Assembly: GCF_002086285.1 (NCBI RefSeq)
Contig: NZ_MVHU01000002.1
Location: 124,001 to 188,000, forward strand
Source of the DNA: Mycolicibacter kumamotonensis
Lineage (GTDB): Bacteria; Actinomycetota; Actinomycetes; Mycobacteriales; Mycobacteriaceae
DNA length: 64,000 nucleotides
Direction: 5' to 3'
Positions 1-7,952 of the stretch are shown here, piece after piece; within the stretch, counting starts at the first letter, position 1; each line of letters starts with the position of its first letter. The position numbers and the translations under genes are program-made. Under the pieces are notes generated by a model. It was not told the origin of the DNA. It made no database searches and saw only the letters and a program-made list of their open reading frames with translations.

Positions 1-1098
1 CGCGCAGGGGCAGGCGATCAGCAGCATGGTCATCGCCCGGCGGACATCACCGGTGACCAGCAGGGTGAAAGCCGAGAGGATGAACGACGCCGGGACGAAG
101 CGGCGGGAGAAGTTCTCACCGACGGTCTGGATCGGGGCGCGGTCGTGTTGCGCCTCCTCGACACGGCTGATGATCCGGCCGATCACCGTCTGGCTGCCGA
201 CCGCGGTGGCGCGCACCACCACCCGGCCGCGCACCACCACCGAACCGGCGTGCACCCGCGCCCCGGCGATCACGCTGACCGGCAGGGTCTCACCGGTGAT
301 CGCGGACTGGTCGACGATGGCCTCGCCGTCGATGATCTCCCCGTCGACCGGGATCGCGACGTGGTCGTGGACGATGACGTCGTCGCCGATCTGCACCGTG
401 TCGATCGCGACCTGCACTTCGGTGCCGTCGGCCAGCCGCACCCAGGCGCTGTCCTGGCTGCCGCGCAGCAGATCCGAGATCGCCCGGCGGGTGCGGCGCA
501 GCGTCAGGTCCTGCAGGTACTCACCGATGTTGAGCAGCCACAGCACGGTCAGCGCGACCACGTTCTCCCGCAGCACCAGGCTGGCCACCGTCGCGGCGGT
601 CACCAGCGCGTCGGTGCCGGCCCGGCCGGAGCGGATCGAGCGCAGCGCGCCCCGCAGGAACGGATAGCCCATGAAGACCGTCGCGCCGGTGGCGACCAGT
701 TGGCCGCTGGGGCCCAGCAGCGGCGGCCGGGCGAAAACGTAGCGGCGCATGCCCAAAAGTGCCAGTGCGGCGCCGCCGATCACCATGCGCAGCACGTCGG
801 TGTTGCGGATGTCGGCCGAGCGCGGTGCGCGGGCCGGGATCAACTCGGCTGCGACGCCGGCGGCGTCGCGGATCGCCGCCAGGATCTCTGCGGTGTCGCA
901 GCGTCGGGGGGAGTACCACACCACCACCGCGCCGGTGCGCGGGTAGGCGTGCACGGTGCGCACCCCGTTGACCCGGCCGGCCGTCTCCTCGACTGCCACC
1001 GCCCGCCGTGAGTCGCTTCGGACCCAGGGAACCCGCACCCGCATGCGGCCCGCGGCGTCGGAGACGACGAGCAGTTCTGCGCTGTCTGCGGCACTCAC
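1..1098 (-). CDS. ctpC: CtpC-type P1B metal efflux ATPase, 3' part outside the window
   Basis: This is the first 366 codons of a P-type metal ATPase. The reading frame leaves the window exactly at the CPC metal-binding motif of the transmembrane path (last residues LLIACPCA). The start is a GTG at 1096-1098, giving VSAADSAELLVV. The N-terminal region resembles a heavy-metal-associated domain but has no CxxC. Transmembrane segments follow, then an actuator domain with the TGE motif (SAITGETLPV). The phosphorylation and ATP-binding domains lie off the window. In M. tuberculosis CtpC (Rv3270) protects against zinc poisoning and has also been reported as a manganese transporter, so the metal is not settled from sequence. 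The start lies 10 bp after the pacL1-like gene, which indicates one transcript. Only the 3' end is unseen; nothing suggests a broken gene. Confidence 0.93.
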   Translation of the reverse strand, partial: MSAADSAELLVVSDAAGRMRVRVPWVRSDSRRAVAVEETAGRVNGVRTVHAYPRTGAVVVWYSPRRCDTAEILAAIRDAAGVAAELIPARAPRSADIRNTDVLRMVIGGAALALLGMRRYVFARPPLLGPSGQLVATGATVFMGYPFLRGALRSIRSGRAGTDALVTAATVASLVLRENVVALTVLWLLNIGEYLQDLTLRRTRRAISDLLRGSQDSAWVRLADGTEVQVAIDTVQIGDDVIVHDHVAIPVDGEIIDGEAIVDQSAITGETLPVSVIAGARVHAGSVVVRGRVVVRATAVGSQTVIGRIISRVEEAQHDRAPIQTVGENFSRRFVPASFILSAFTLLVTGDVRRAMTMLLIACPCA

Positions 1099-1108
1099 GT
1101 TGCTGCGA

Positions 1109-1390
1109 TCAGTGCTCGTGGTCGTGTGCGACGGCCACCGCCGGCGGTGTCGCCTCCTCGCCGACGCGTTCGCGCGCCTCGGCGACCACGTCGGCCACCT
1201 TCAGCCGCGCCGACTCGGCGACCTCCTCGGCCCGCCGGGTCCCGCGTAGTCCCCACTCGGTGGCGGTGACCGCGGCCTCGTGCAGCGGAGCCTTCTCCAG
1301 TGCCTTGCGCACCACTTCGTAGGCGCTCACCCCGACCAGCCCGGTGAACACCGTCGTCGCCGCCTTCGCCAGCAGCCCCTGCACCGCCAT
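1109..1390 (-). CDS. pacL1: PacL1-like DUF1490 membrane scaffold for CtpC
   Basis: A 93-residue protein, the same length as Rv3269. The ATG start (MAVQGLLAKA) follows an AAGGGA ribosome site. Residues about 3-25 form one hydrophobic helix. A long Ala/Glu/Arg-rich amphipathic segment follows, and the protein ends in His/Asp/Glu (HDHEH). In M. tuberculosis PacL1 (Rv3269) forms membrane platforms with CtpC and binds zinc through a similar His/Asp-rich tail. The terminal motif, the gene order and the 10-bp gap to ctpC support the same role here. An upstream in-frame extension rich in Arg and Pro is unlikely to be translated, because the ATG has the better ribosome site and gives the family length. 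Confidence 0.88.
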   Translation of the reverse strand: MAVQGLLAKAATTVFTGLVGVSAYEVVRKALEKAPLHEAAVTATEWGLRGTRRAEEVAESARLKVADVVAEARERVGEEATPPAVAVAHDHEH

Positions 1391-1439
1391 GAGTAGTCCC
1401 TTTCGTGGGTGGTCCGTCTTAGCCAGTGAGGCTATCAGC

Positions 1440-1461
1440 ATATAAGCATTTCTGCATATAT
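1440..1461. promoter_or_regulatory. Candidate metal-sensor operator upstream of pacL1-ctpC
   Basis: An AT-rich island in otherwise GC-rich DNA holds the inverted repeat ATATAAGCA-N4-TGCATATAT (arms 1440-1448 and 1453-1461, 8 of 9 pairs). It lies about 50 bp upstream of the pacL1 start. AT-rich interrupted palindromes of this kind are typical binding sites of ArsR/SmtB-family metal sensors. The identity of the regulator is inference. Confidence 0.5.
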
Positions 1462-1559
1462 CGAGCCGGGATCCGCCGGGAAAAATGTGTCGAGGGTGCG
1501 GTTTGGCACGCAACACGCCGCTCAGGCGTACCGGACCGCACACTCGACGGCTGGGCTGT

Positions 1560-2285
1560 TCAGCTCAGGACCCGGGTCACCTTCTCGCTGTCGCGGCGGC
1601 GTTCCTGGGCGCCCGGATCCGGATTGCCGACCTGCACCAATGACGCGCCGATGGCGAAGACCGCCAGCATGTTGTCGACCAACGCGGCCGGGGTGCGCCA
1701 GTCGTTGGCCGACCACACCCGATCCGACGGCGTCAAACCCGTTGCCGCCGCGGATTTCTCGCAGAGAGTCAGCACCTCGTCGGGGGACGAACCGGCCAGC
1801 GCCGGGCCGGGCCTGCTTTCCGGGGTGATCTGGTCGCCGTGCACCCGCACGGCCGTCGCGTAGTCGGTGACCCCCACCGGCAGGTCCGGGGCCGGACGCC
1901 CGAACGGGTCCAGGGACAACACCACCACCTCTCCGCCGCGGCCGGCCACCGCCGCGTCGGCCTCGCCGAGCCGATCCGCGGTGCACAAGGCGATATCGGC
2001 GTCGCCGTTCGATGCGTCCAGCAGCACCTCCGCGCCGATCCACCACGCGCCGAACAGCGCCGCCGCGGTCTGCCAGTGCGCCGGCAGCAACACCGCCACC
2101 CGACTGCCCGCCCCGGCGCCGAGTTCGTCGCGCAGCAGATTGCCGGTCTTGGCGGCCCAGTTCGCCAGTGTCGCCGCGGACAATTCGATGCGTTCGCCGG
2201 TGGCGTCGTCGTAATAGGTGATCCGTGGCCCCACCGGGTCGGCGCGCATGATCGGATCAAGGATCGCCGAGCTGAGGTTGGTCAC
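1560..2285 (-). CDS. TIGR03089 family protein (Rv3268-like), AMP-binding-like
   Basis: A 241-residue protein resembling Rv3268 (229 aa). The sequence looks like the N-terminal part of an acyl-CoA synthetase/AMP-binding enzyme (segment RITYYDDATGERIELS, then NWAAKTGNLLRDELGAGAGSRVAVLLP), but it lacks the C-terminal half and the usual adenylate-forming signature loop. It is probably not a ligase on its own and its role is unknown. The GTG start at 2285 lies 10 bp downstream of the LCP gene stop, so the two genes are likely cotranscribed. Homologues keep this place next to LCP genes, which hints at a cell-envelope role, but that is inference. Confidence 0.85.
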   Translation of the reverse strand: MTNLSSAILDPIMRADPVGPRITYYDDATGERIELSAATLANWAAKTGNLLRDELGAGAGSRVAVLLPAHWQTAAALFGAWWIGAEVLLDASNGDADIALCTADRLGEADAAVAGRGGEVVVLSLDPFGRPAPDLPVGVTDYATAVRVHGDQITPESRPGPALAGSSPDEVLTLCEKSAAATGLTPSDRVWSANDWRTPAALVDNMLAVFAIGASLVQVGNPDPGAQERRRDSEKVTRVLS

Positions 2286-2295
2286 CTCACCGACG

Positions 2296-3768
2296 TTAGT
2301 TCACGCATTGCGGGTCGTTGGAACCCGCGGTCAGAATCGGTGACGGAGCGGGCATTTGGGGCAGCTCGCCGTCGTCGACGCTGGAGTAGCCGGCCGCCTC
2401 GGCGCGATCGCCTGCGCCCAGGCCCGACCCCGGCCCGGTGTAGTCGTTGGCCAGCACCACCCGTACCGCGCCGGCCGGCACCGACTCGTTGGACACCACC
2501 GGCAACCCGCCGAGATCCCGGGCCACCGCCTGGGCGCCGGGGTCGTCGGTGTCGGCGGCCTGGACCTGGCTGGTCGCCACGTGGCCGGCCTCGTTGTTGC
2601 CGACCGAGCCGGTGCCGAATCCCTTGGCGTTGAGCACCCCGGAGACGGCCGCGGCCAAGCCGTTGATGTCGGTGTCGTTGTACACGCTGGCGGTGATGTG
2701 TTCGGGGTCGTAGGCGCGTTGGTCGGTCTTGCCCTCGTCGGTGTCATGCAGCAGTCCGGCCACCCAGTCGGCCACCTGCGCCGGGTCGACGCGCACCACG
2801 CTGTGCATGCCGTCGTCGCTCCAGCCGGCTTCCTCGAGCACCGGAATGGTGGCAAAGGCGACTTTGCCCGCCGCCAGATCCTGCAGTTTGGTGATGAAGT
2901 CCATGACGTCCCAACCCTCCGAGAGCACCACCGAGCGCTGGACCGCCGCCTGCAGTCGCGTCAGGGTGCCCGGGCTGGACAGCGTCTTGCCGGAGATCAC
3001 CTTGTGGGCCAGCGCCGCCATCACCGCCTGCTGGCGGCGGACCCGGTCCAAGTCGCCGTGCGGCAGCTCGTGGCGTTGCCGCACGAAGCTCAGCGCCTGC
3101 GCGCCGCCGAGGCGCTGCCAGCCGGCCGGGAAATCGGCACCGGAGAGTTCTTCATACACCGGCTCTTTGAGGCAGACGTCCACGCCGCCCAGCGCGTCGG
3201 TGATCAGCGAGAAGCCCAGCAGTCCGACCTCGGCGTAGTGGTCGACGGTGACCCCGGTCAGGTCGGCCACCGTCTTGATCAGGGCCTCCCGGCCCGCCTG
3301 GGTGCCGCGGGCCTGGGCCTGCACCGGATCCATCCCGGCCTCGACCAGAGCGTCGGCGGTCTCGAGCCTGGTGGCGCCGTAGACGCCGTTGATCTTGGTC
3401 TTGTCCAGTCCGGGCGCCGCCACGTAGGAGTCGCGGGGGATCGAGATCGCGGTGGCCGAGCGCCCGTTGTTGGGGATGCGGACCAAGATGATCGTGTCGG
3501 TGTTGGTGGCGTCGTCGTCGCCGACCCGCAGTTCCGCCAGCTCCTCGGGGGTCAGCGGGTTGCCGTGGGCGTCGGTGCGGCTGTCCATCCCGACCAGCAG
3601 GATGTCGACCGCGCCATCGGATCCGCCGTTGCCCAGTGCCAGCGACGCGACGTGGAAGATGCCGTCCTCGAAGGACCGGACCCGGCTCCAGGCCACGCCG
3701 GTGCCGAGGACGATGGTGACGGCTGCCACCGTAGCGATCACACGAATCACACGTTGCGCAGGCATCAC
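2296..3768 (-). CDS. lcp1: LytR-CpsA-Psr (LCP) family cell-wall ligase
   Basis: A 490-residue protein, close to Rv3267 (Lcp1, 498 aa). It has one N-terminal transmembrane helix (residues about 8-26), then an extracellular LCP domain with the conserved DILLVGMDSRTD segment, Arg-rich catalytic pockets (IPRDSY, FVRQRH, DLDRVRRQQ) and a C-terminal LytR_C domain (from about ASVYNDTDINGLA). LCP proteins transfer arabinogalactan from its lipid carrier to peptidoglycan, and Lcp1 does this in M. tuberculosis. Adjacent GTG (3768) and ATG (3765) codons are both possible starts. It diverges from rmlD, which makes the rhamnose of the linker unit, across the 56-bp repeat array. Confidence 0.92.
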   Translation of the reverse strand: MMPAQRVIRVIATVAAVTIVLGTGVAWSRVRSFEDGIFHVASLALGNGGSDGAVDILLVGMDSRTDAHGNPLTPEELAELRVGDDDATNTDTIILVRIPNNGRSATAISIPRDSYVAAPGLDKTKINGVYGATRLETADALVEAGMDPVQAQARGTQAGREALIKTVADLTGVTVDHYAEVGLLGFSLITDALGGVDVCLKEPVYEELSGADFPAGWQRLGGAQALSFVRQRHELPHGDLDRVRRQQAVMAALAHKVISGKTLSSPGTLTRLQAAVQRSVVLSEGWDVMDFITKLQDLAAGKVAFATIPVLEEAGWSDDGMHSVVRVDPAQVADWVAGLLHDTDEGKTDQRAYDPEHITASVYNDTDINGLAAAVSGVLNAKGFGTGSVGNNEAGHVATSQVQAADTDDPGAQAVARDLGGLPVVSNESVPAGAVRVVLANDYTGPGSGLGAGDRAEAAGYSSVDDGELPQMPAPSPILTAGSNDPQCVN

Positions 3769-3826
3769 ATCAGGCTACTTGCGTCACGGGTGTATCTGCG
3801 GTAGCCGGGGTCGGCGTGCCAGACTT

Positions 3827-4090
3827 GGCGGCTTAGCGAGCCTCGACGAAGGAGAGGCGAAGCTGGGGCCGCCGGATGACCGGGCGGCTTAGCGAGCCTC
3901 GACGAAGGAGAGGCGAAGCTGGGGCCGCCGGATGACCGGGCGGCTTAGCGAGCCTCGACGAAGGAGAGGCGAAGCTGGGGCCGCCGGATGACCGGGCGGC
4001 TTAGCGAGCCTCGACGAAGAAGAGGCGAAGCTGGGGCCGCCGGATGACCGGGCGGCTTAGCGAGCCTCGACGAAGGAGAGGCGAAGCTGG
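3827..4090. repeat. Five 56-bp tandem repeats (about 4.7 units), MIRU-like
   Basis: The motif GGCTTAGCGAGCC recurs at an exact 56-bp spacing (GCTTAG at 3831, 3887, 3943, 3999 and 4055). The last unit is cut off at 4090, just before the rmlD leader. The copies are nearly identical; copy four has one substitution at 4020 (G to A). Each unit can fold: GGCGGC pairs with GCCGCC, AGC with GCT, and GCCTC with GAGGC around a 9-nt loop. The array fills most of the 348-bp gap between divergent lcp1 and rmlD. Copy number, unit size and intergenic position resemble mycobacterial MIRU/VNTR loci. The unit length is not a multiple of three, so it is not a coding repeat. Confidence 0.95.
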
Positions 4091-4116
4091 CATTGATGAG
4101 AGGAAGCGGCGGCTAG

Positions 4117-4989
4117 GTGACAGGGACTCAGCGGATCGTGATCACCGGGGCCGGCGGCCAGGTCGGCAGTTTTCTGGCGGTGCGCGCCGCCGAGGCCGGC
4201 CACCGGGACGTCGTCGGGCTGACGTCGGCGCAGTGCGACATCACCGACCCAGCCGCCGTCGAGGCCATCGGCCTGCGCCCCGGCGACGTGCTGATCAACT
4301 GTGCGGCCTACACCGCCGTCGACGCCGCCGAGACCGACGCCGACCGCGCGCACGCGGTCAACGCGGCCGGGCCGGGCAACCTGGCCACCGCCTGCGCGCG
4401 CGCGGGTGCGCGGCTGATCCACATCTCCACCGACTACGTCTTCGACGGCGACTTCGGCGGTGCGCCACCGCGCCCGTACGAGCCCGGCGACGCGACCCGG
4501 CCGCTCAGTGTCTACGGCAGCACCAAACTGGCCGGGGAGAACGCGGTGCTGGCGGCGTGCCCGGACGCCGTGGTGGTGCGCACCGCCTGGGTTTACACCG
4601 GCGCTGCCGGCGGGTCGGACTTCGTCGCGGTGATGCGCGAGCGGGCCGCGGGCGCTTCGACGGTGCAGGTGGTCGACGACCAGATCGGCTCACCGACCTA
4701 TGTCGGCGACCTGGCCGACGCACTGCTGGCGCTGGCGCAGGCCCGGCCCGCCGCGCGGGTACTGCACGCCGCCAACAGTGGTGCGGCCAGTCGCTACGAG
4801 CAGGCCCGTGCGGTGTTCACCGCGCTCGGCGCCGATCCGCACCGGGTGCTTCCGGTCAGCAGTGCCGTCCACCCCCGCCCGGCGGCCCGGCCCGCCTACT
4901 CGGCGTTGTCGGGCGTCGAATCGGCGCGGGCCGGCCTGGCGCCGCTGCGCCCATGGAGCGATGCGCTGGCCGCGGCACTGGGCAGCTAA
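4117..4989 (+). CDS. rmlD: dTDP-4-dehydrorhamnose reductase
   Basis: A 290-residue short-chain dehydrogenase that catalyses the last step of dTDP-L-rhamnose synthesis (NADPH-dependent reduction of dTDP-4-keto-rhamnose). The nucleotide-binding GAGGQVG lies at residues 11-17, and the catalytic YGSTK motif (Tyr-x3-Lys) follows the STDYVFDG segment. It is slightly shorter than Rv3266c (304 aa). The GTG start at 4117 follows GAGAGGAAG. It is the first gene of a three-gene operon (rmlD-wbbL-manB). Rhamnose made here becomes the sugar linking peptidoglycan to arabinogalactan, so the gene should be essential. Confidence 0.95.
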   Translation: MTGTQRIVITGAGGQVGSFLAVRAAEAGHRDVVGLTSAQCDITDPAAVEAIGLRPGDVLINCAAYTAVDAAETDADRAHAVNAAGPGNLATACARAGARLIHISTDYVFDGDFGGAPPRPYEPGDATRPLSVYGSTKLAGENAVLAACPDAVVVRTAWVYTGAAGGSDFVAVMRERAAGASTVQVVDDQIGSPTYVGDLADALLALAQARPAARVLHAANSGAASRYEQARAVFTALGADPHRVLPVSSAVHPRPAARPAYSALSGVESARAGLAPLRPWSDALAAALGS

Positions 4990-4999
4990 CCTCTACGCC

Positions 5000-5875
5000 G
5001 TGAGTGAGGCCCTGCCGGTGGTGACGGTGACATATTCTCCGGGTTGGCATCTGGACCGCTTTTTGGCATCGCTGTCGCTGGCCACCGATCGCCCGGTGCA
5101 GGTGGTGATGGCCGACAACGGATCGACCGACGGCGCGCCGCAGGAAGCGGTGCAGCGCTACCCCAACGTGCAGCTGTTCGAGACGGGGTCCAACCTCGGC
5201 TACGGCGGCGCGGTCAACAGCGCGGTGGCGCAGCTGGGCGCGCCGAGTGAGTTTCTGATCGTGGCCAACCCCGACGTCCAGTGGGGCCCGGGCAGCATCG
5301 ACGCCCTGCTGGAGGCGGCCGCCCGGTGGCCGCACGCGGCGACACTGGGCCCGCTGATCCGGGACCCCGACGGCTCGGTGTACCCCTCGGCGCGCCAGCT
5401 GCCCAGCCTGATCCGCGGCGGCATGCACGCCGTGGTCGGCCCACTGTGGCGCAACAATCCGTGGTCGCGGGCCTATCGGCAGGACCACCAGGAGCCCACC
5501 GAGCGGCCGGTGGGATGGCTGTCCGGGGCCTGCCTGCTGGTGCGCCGCGCCGCGTTCGATCAGATCGGTGGCTTCGACGAGCGCTACTTCCTCTACATGG
5601 AAGACGTCGACCTGGGCGACCGGTTCGGCAAGGCCGGCTGGCTCAACGTCTACGTTCCGTCCGCGGAAGTGCTGCACCAGAAGGGGCACGCCACCGGCAA
5701 GGACCCGGCGGCCAACCTGGCGGCGCACCACCGCAGCACCTACACCTATCTCGCCGACCGGCACACCGGTTGGTGGCGGGCGCCGCTGCGCGCGACCATG
5801 CGCGGCGCGCTGGCGGTGCGCTCGCGCCTGGCGGTGCGCAGCGCCCGCCGCAAGTTGACGAAGGGACGCCTGTGA
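5000..5875 (+). CDS. wbbL: Rhamnosyltransferase WbbL (GT2 family)
   Basis: A 291-residue family 2 glycosyltransferase that adds L-rhamnose to GlcNAc-PP-decaprenyl to make the cell-wall linker unit. It has the GT2 signatures DNGSTDG and NPDV, and an acidic acceptor-site segment (YMEDVDLGDRFGKAGW). GTG at 5000 is chosen because it lies 10 bp after the rmlD stop and gives a length near Rv3265c (301 aa). A longer in-frame reading overlapping rmlD is rejected. The stop overlaps the start of the next gene by 4 bp (GTGA), indicating translational coupling. Confidence 0.94.
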   Translation: MSEALPVVTVTYSPGWHLDRFLASLSLATDRPVQVVMADNGSTDGAPQEAVQRYPNVQLFETGSNLGYGGAVNSAVAQLGAPSEFLIVANPDVQWGPGSIDALLEAAARWPHAATLGPLIRDPDGSVYPSARQLPSLIRGGMHAVVGPLWRNNPWSRAYRQDHQEPTERPVGWLSGACLLVRRAAFDQIGGFDERYFLYMEDVDLGDRFGKAGWLNVYVPSAEVLHQKGHATGKDPAANLAAHHRSTYTYLADRHTGWWRAPLRATMRGALAVRSRLAVRSARRKLTKGRL

Positions 5876-6945
5876 CACTTCAGCAAGTCGACGCCGTGGT
5901 GCTGGTCGGCGGCAAGGGCACCCGGCTGCGGCCCCTGACGTTGTCGGCGCCCAAGCCCATGCTGCCGACCGCCGGTCTGCCGTTCCTCACCCACCTGCTC
6001 TCGCGGATCGCCGCCGCCGGCATCGAGCACGTCATCTTGAGCACCTCCTACAAGCCGGCGGTGTTCTCGCAAGAGTTCGGCGACGGCTCGGCGCTGGGCC
6101 TGCAGATCGACTACGTCACCGAGGACGAGCCGCTGGGCACCGGCGGCGGTATCGCCAACGTCGCGGCCAAACTGCGCCACGACACCACCATGGTGTTCAA
6201 CGGCGACGTGCTCTCCGGGGCCGACCTGGGCGAGCTGTACGCCTATCACCGCGAGCATGACGCCGAGGCCACCCTGCACCTGGTGAGAGTCGGCGACCCG
6301 CGCGCGTTCGGCTGCGTGCCCACCGACGACGGCCGGGTCACCGCATTTCTGGAGAAGACCGAGGACCCGCCGACCGACCAGATCAATGCCGGCTGTTATG
6401 TGCTGTCCCGCAACGTGATCGACCGCATTCCGCGCGGACGGGCGGTCTCGGTGGAGCGTGAGGTGTTCCCGGCGCTGTTGTCCGACGGGGTGAAGGTCTG
6501 CGGCTACGTCGACACCAGCTACTGGCGTGACATGGGCACCCCGGAGGACTTCGTGCGCGGCTCCGCGGATCTGGTGCGCGGCATCGCGCCGTCGCCGGCG
6601 CTAGGCGCCCAGCGCGGCGAGTCACTGGTGCACGACGGTGCCGCGGTGGCCCCGGGTGCGGTGTTGATCGGCGGCACGGTCGTCGGCCGTGGCGCCGAGA
6701 TCGGCCCGGGCGCCCGGCTGGACGGCGCGGTGATCTTCGACGGGGTGCGCGTCGAGGCCGGCTGCGTGATCGAGCGGTCGATCATCGGGTTCGGCGCCCG
6801 GATCGGCCCGCGGGCGCTGATCCGCGACGGGGTGATCGGCGACGGCGCCGACATCGGGGCGCGCTGCGAGCTGCTGCGCGGGGCGCGGGTGTGGCCGGGG
6901 GTGTCGATCCCCGACTGCGGGATCCGGTATTCGTCCGACATCTGA
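5872..6945 (+). CDS. manB: Mannose-1-phosphate guanylyltransferase (GDP-mannose pyrophosphorylase)
   Basis: A 357-residue nucleotidyltransferase matching Rv3264c (359 aa). The N-terminal Rossmann-like domain carries the pyrophosphorylase signature GGKGTRLRPLT followed by APKPMLP. The C-terminal third has repeated hexapeptides of a left-handed beta-helix (GAVLIGGTVVGRGAEIGPGA). It converts mannose-1-phosphate and GTP to GDP-mannose, the donor for PIMs, lipomannan and lipoarabinomannan. Naming is confused in the literature (manB, mpg1, rmlA2). The start overlaps the wbbL stop by 4 bp. Confidence 0.9.
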   Translation: MTLQQVDAVVLVGGKGTRLRPLTLSAPKPMLPTAGLPFLTHLLSRIAAAGIEHVILSTSYKPAVFSQEFGDGSALGLQIDYVTEDEPLGTGGGIANVAAKLRHDTTMVFNGDVLSGADLGELYAYHREHDAEATLHLVRVGDPRAFGCVPTDDGRVTAFLEKTEDPPTDQINAGCYVLSRNVIDRIPRGRAVSVEREVFPALLSDGVKVCGYVDTSYWRDMGTPEDFVRGSADLVRGIAPSPALGAQRGESLVHDGAAVAPGAVLIGGTVVGRGAEIGPGARLDGAVIFDGVRVEAGCVIERSIIGFGARIGPRALIRDGVIGDGADIGARCELLRGARVWPGVSIPDCGIRYSSDI

Positions 6946-7011
6946 GCTCCGCCGGGGTTCGTGGCGGGATAGCATGGCCGCACCAGCGGATGGCGAAGGT
7001 GGGAGACGGCC

Positions 7012-7383
7012 ATGTCCCTACGAATACATCTGTGCGCAGGGTTCGCCGCGTGCGTCGCAGCGGTCACGGCGCTGCCCCCGGCGGTAGCAGAACCACTCGA
7101 CCCCATTCCCGGCAACGGTGTCTTCCAGGTCGGCACCGATATCGAACCGGGCCTCTACCACACCGGCGGGTCGGGGTCGGCTTTCGGTGTGTGGATCAAC
7201 AATGTGCCCACCCAGGAGTCGATGTGTTCGTGGTTCACCTACAGCACACCCGATGCCGCCAAAGACCATGTAGTCCAGACGAACACGTCGATCGGCCCGA
7301 TGTATGCGGGAATTCCCGCAACGGTCAAGGCCTTCGAGTCGCAGAACTGTCAGCCCTGGACGCGGGTGCCCGAGGGCGGGTGA
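7012..7383 (+). CDS. Small secreted protein of unknown function
   Basis: A 123-residue protein with a clear Sec signal peptide (MSLRIHLCAGFAACVAAVTALPPAVA, cleavage probably after AVA near residue 26). The mature part has two cysteines (SMCSW and QNCQPW) that could form a disulfide, and a motif common in actinobacterial secreted proteins (NGVFQVGTDIEPGLYHTGG, ending in a W-x-R segment). A GGGAGA ribosome site precedes the ATG. No enzymatic motif is visible. It sits alone between the manB operon and the convergent fbiAB operon, and its stop codon lies in one arm of a hairpin. Confidence 0.8.
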   Translation: MSLRIHLCAGFAACVAAVTALPPAVAEPLDPIPGNGVFQVGTDIEPGLYHTGGSGSAFGVWINNVPTQESMCSWFTYSTPDAAKDHVVQTNTSIGPMYAGIPATVKAFESQNCQPWTRVPEGG

Positions 7384-7400
7384 GCTCGCCGCCGAGCTCA
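7381..7400. terminator. Hairpin containing both convergent stop codons
   Basis: TGAGCTCG-CCGC-CGAGCTCA is a perfect 8-bp stem with a 4-nt loop. Bases 7381-7383 are the TGA of the secreted protein gene. Bases 7398-7400 read on the - strand are the TGA of the NUDIX gene. There is no T-run, so it would be an intrinsic terminator without a U-tract, as is often proposed for mycobacteria. It is symmetric and could act on both strands. Confidence 0.55.
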
Positions 7401-7952
7401 GGTGCGGCCGGGCCGGACGATCGCGACCGCTCGCGCCACCAGATACCGCAGCGCATCGTCGGCATCCGGCGGCAGCGCGTTCACCGGCCACCAGCGCAGG
7501 TCGATCGACTCATCGCTGATGCCGATCTGCGCGCCGTCGGGCGCGTGCGCCGCGAACTGCAGATCCAGATGCCGGGTCGGCACCCCCAGCGAGCAGGTCA
7601 CCGGGTGCACATGCACGGCCGCCAACCGCGGGTCGAGCCGCAGCCCGGTAATGCCGGATTCCTCGGTGGCCTCCCGCAGTGCGGCGTTGACGATGTCGGC
7701 GTCGGCGTCCTCGCAGTGCCCGCCCAGTTGCACCCAGCGGCCCACCCGCGGGTGCAGGGTCAGCAGTACCCGCTCACCGGTGTGGTCGAGCACCGCCGCC
7801 GAGGCGGTGATGTGGCCGGGTACGCATTCGCGTGCACAGGCATCGGTGCGGGCATCGAGAAAGGCCAGCACCGCATGGCGTAGCGCGTCCTGCGCGGAAT
7901 CCGGTGCCGCCCACGCCTTCAGTGTTGCGACCGCGGAGGAGTGCGTGCTCAC
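7398..7952 (-). CDS. NUDIX hydrolase
   Basis: A 184-residue NUDIX-fold protein. The Nudix box is visible as [22 protein letters not shown] followed by SG, with the key RE-x2-EE residues intact. The substrate cannot be told. The GTG start at 7952 overlaps the fbiB stop by 4 bp (GTGA), so it is the third gene of the fbiA-fbiB transcript. That context suggests a nucleotide or cofactor housekeeping role linked to F420 synthesis, but this is inference. Confidence 0.87.
   Translation of the reverse strand: MSTHSSAVATLKAWAAPDSAQDALRHAVLAFLDARTDACARECVPGHITASAAVLDHTGERVLLTLHPRVGRWVQLGGHCEDADADIVNAALREATEESGITGLRLDPRLAAVHVHPVTCSLGVPTRHLDLQFAAHAPDGAQIGISDESIDLRWWPVNALPPDADDALRYLVARAVAIVRPGRT

Noticed and set aside
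2356..3804. A 482-codon open frame on the + strand opposite the LCP gene
   Set aside because: It is the high-GC antisense shadow of lcp1, rich in Gly, Arg, Val and His with no recognisable domain.
3827..4090. The repeat array as a CRISPR
   Set aside because: Units are directly adjacent with no spacers and are almost identical throughout, so it is a tandem repeat.
4044..5003. A 319-codon frame starting inside the repeats and overlapping rmlD
   Set aside because: It is Arg-rich out-of-frame translation; the rmlD frame has NADPH and YxxxK motifs.
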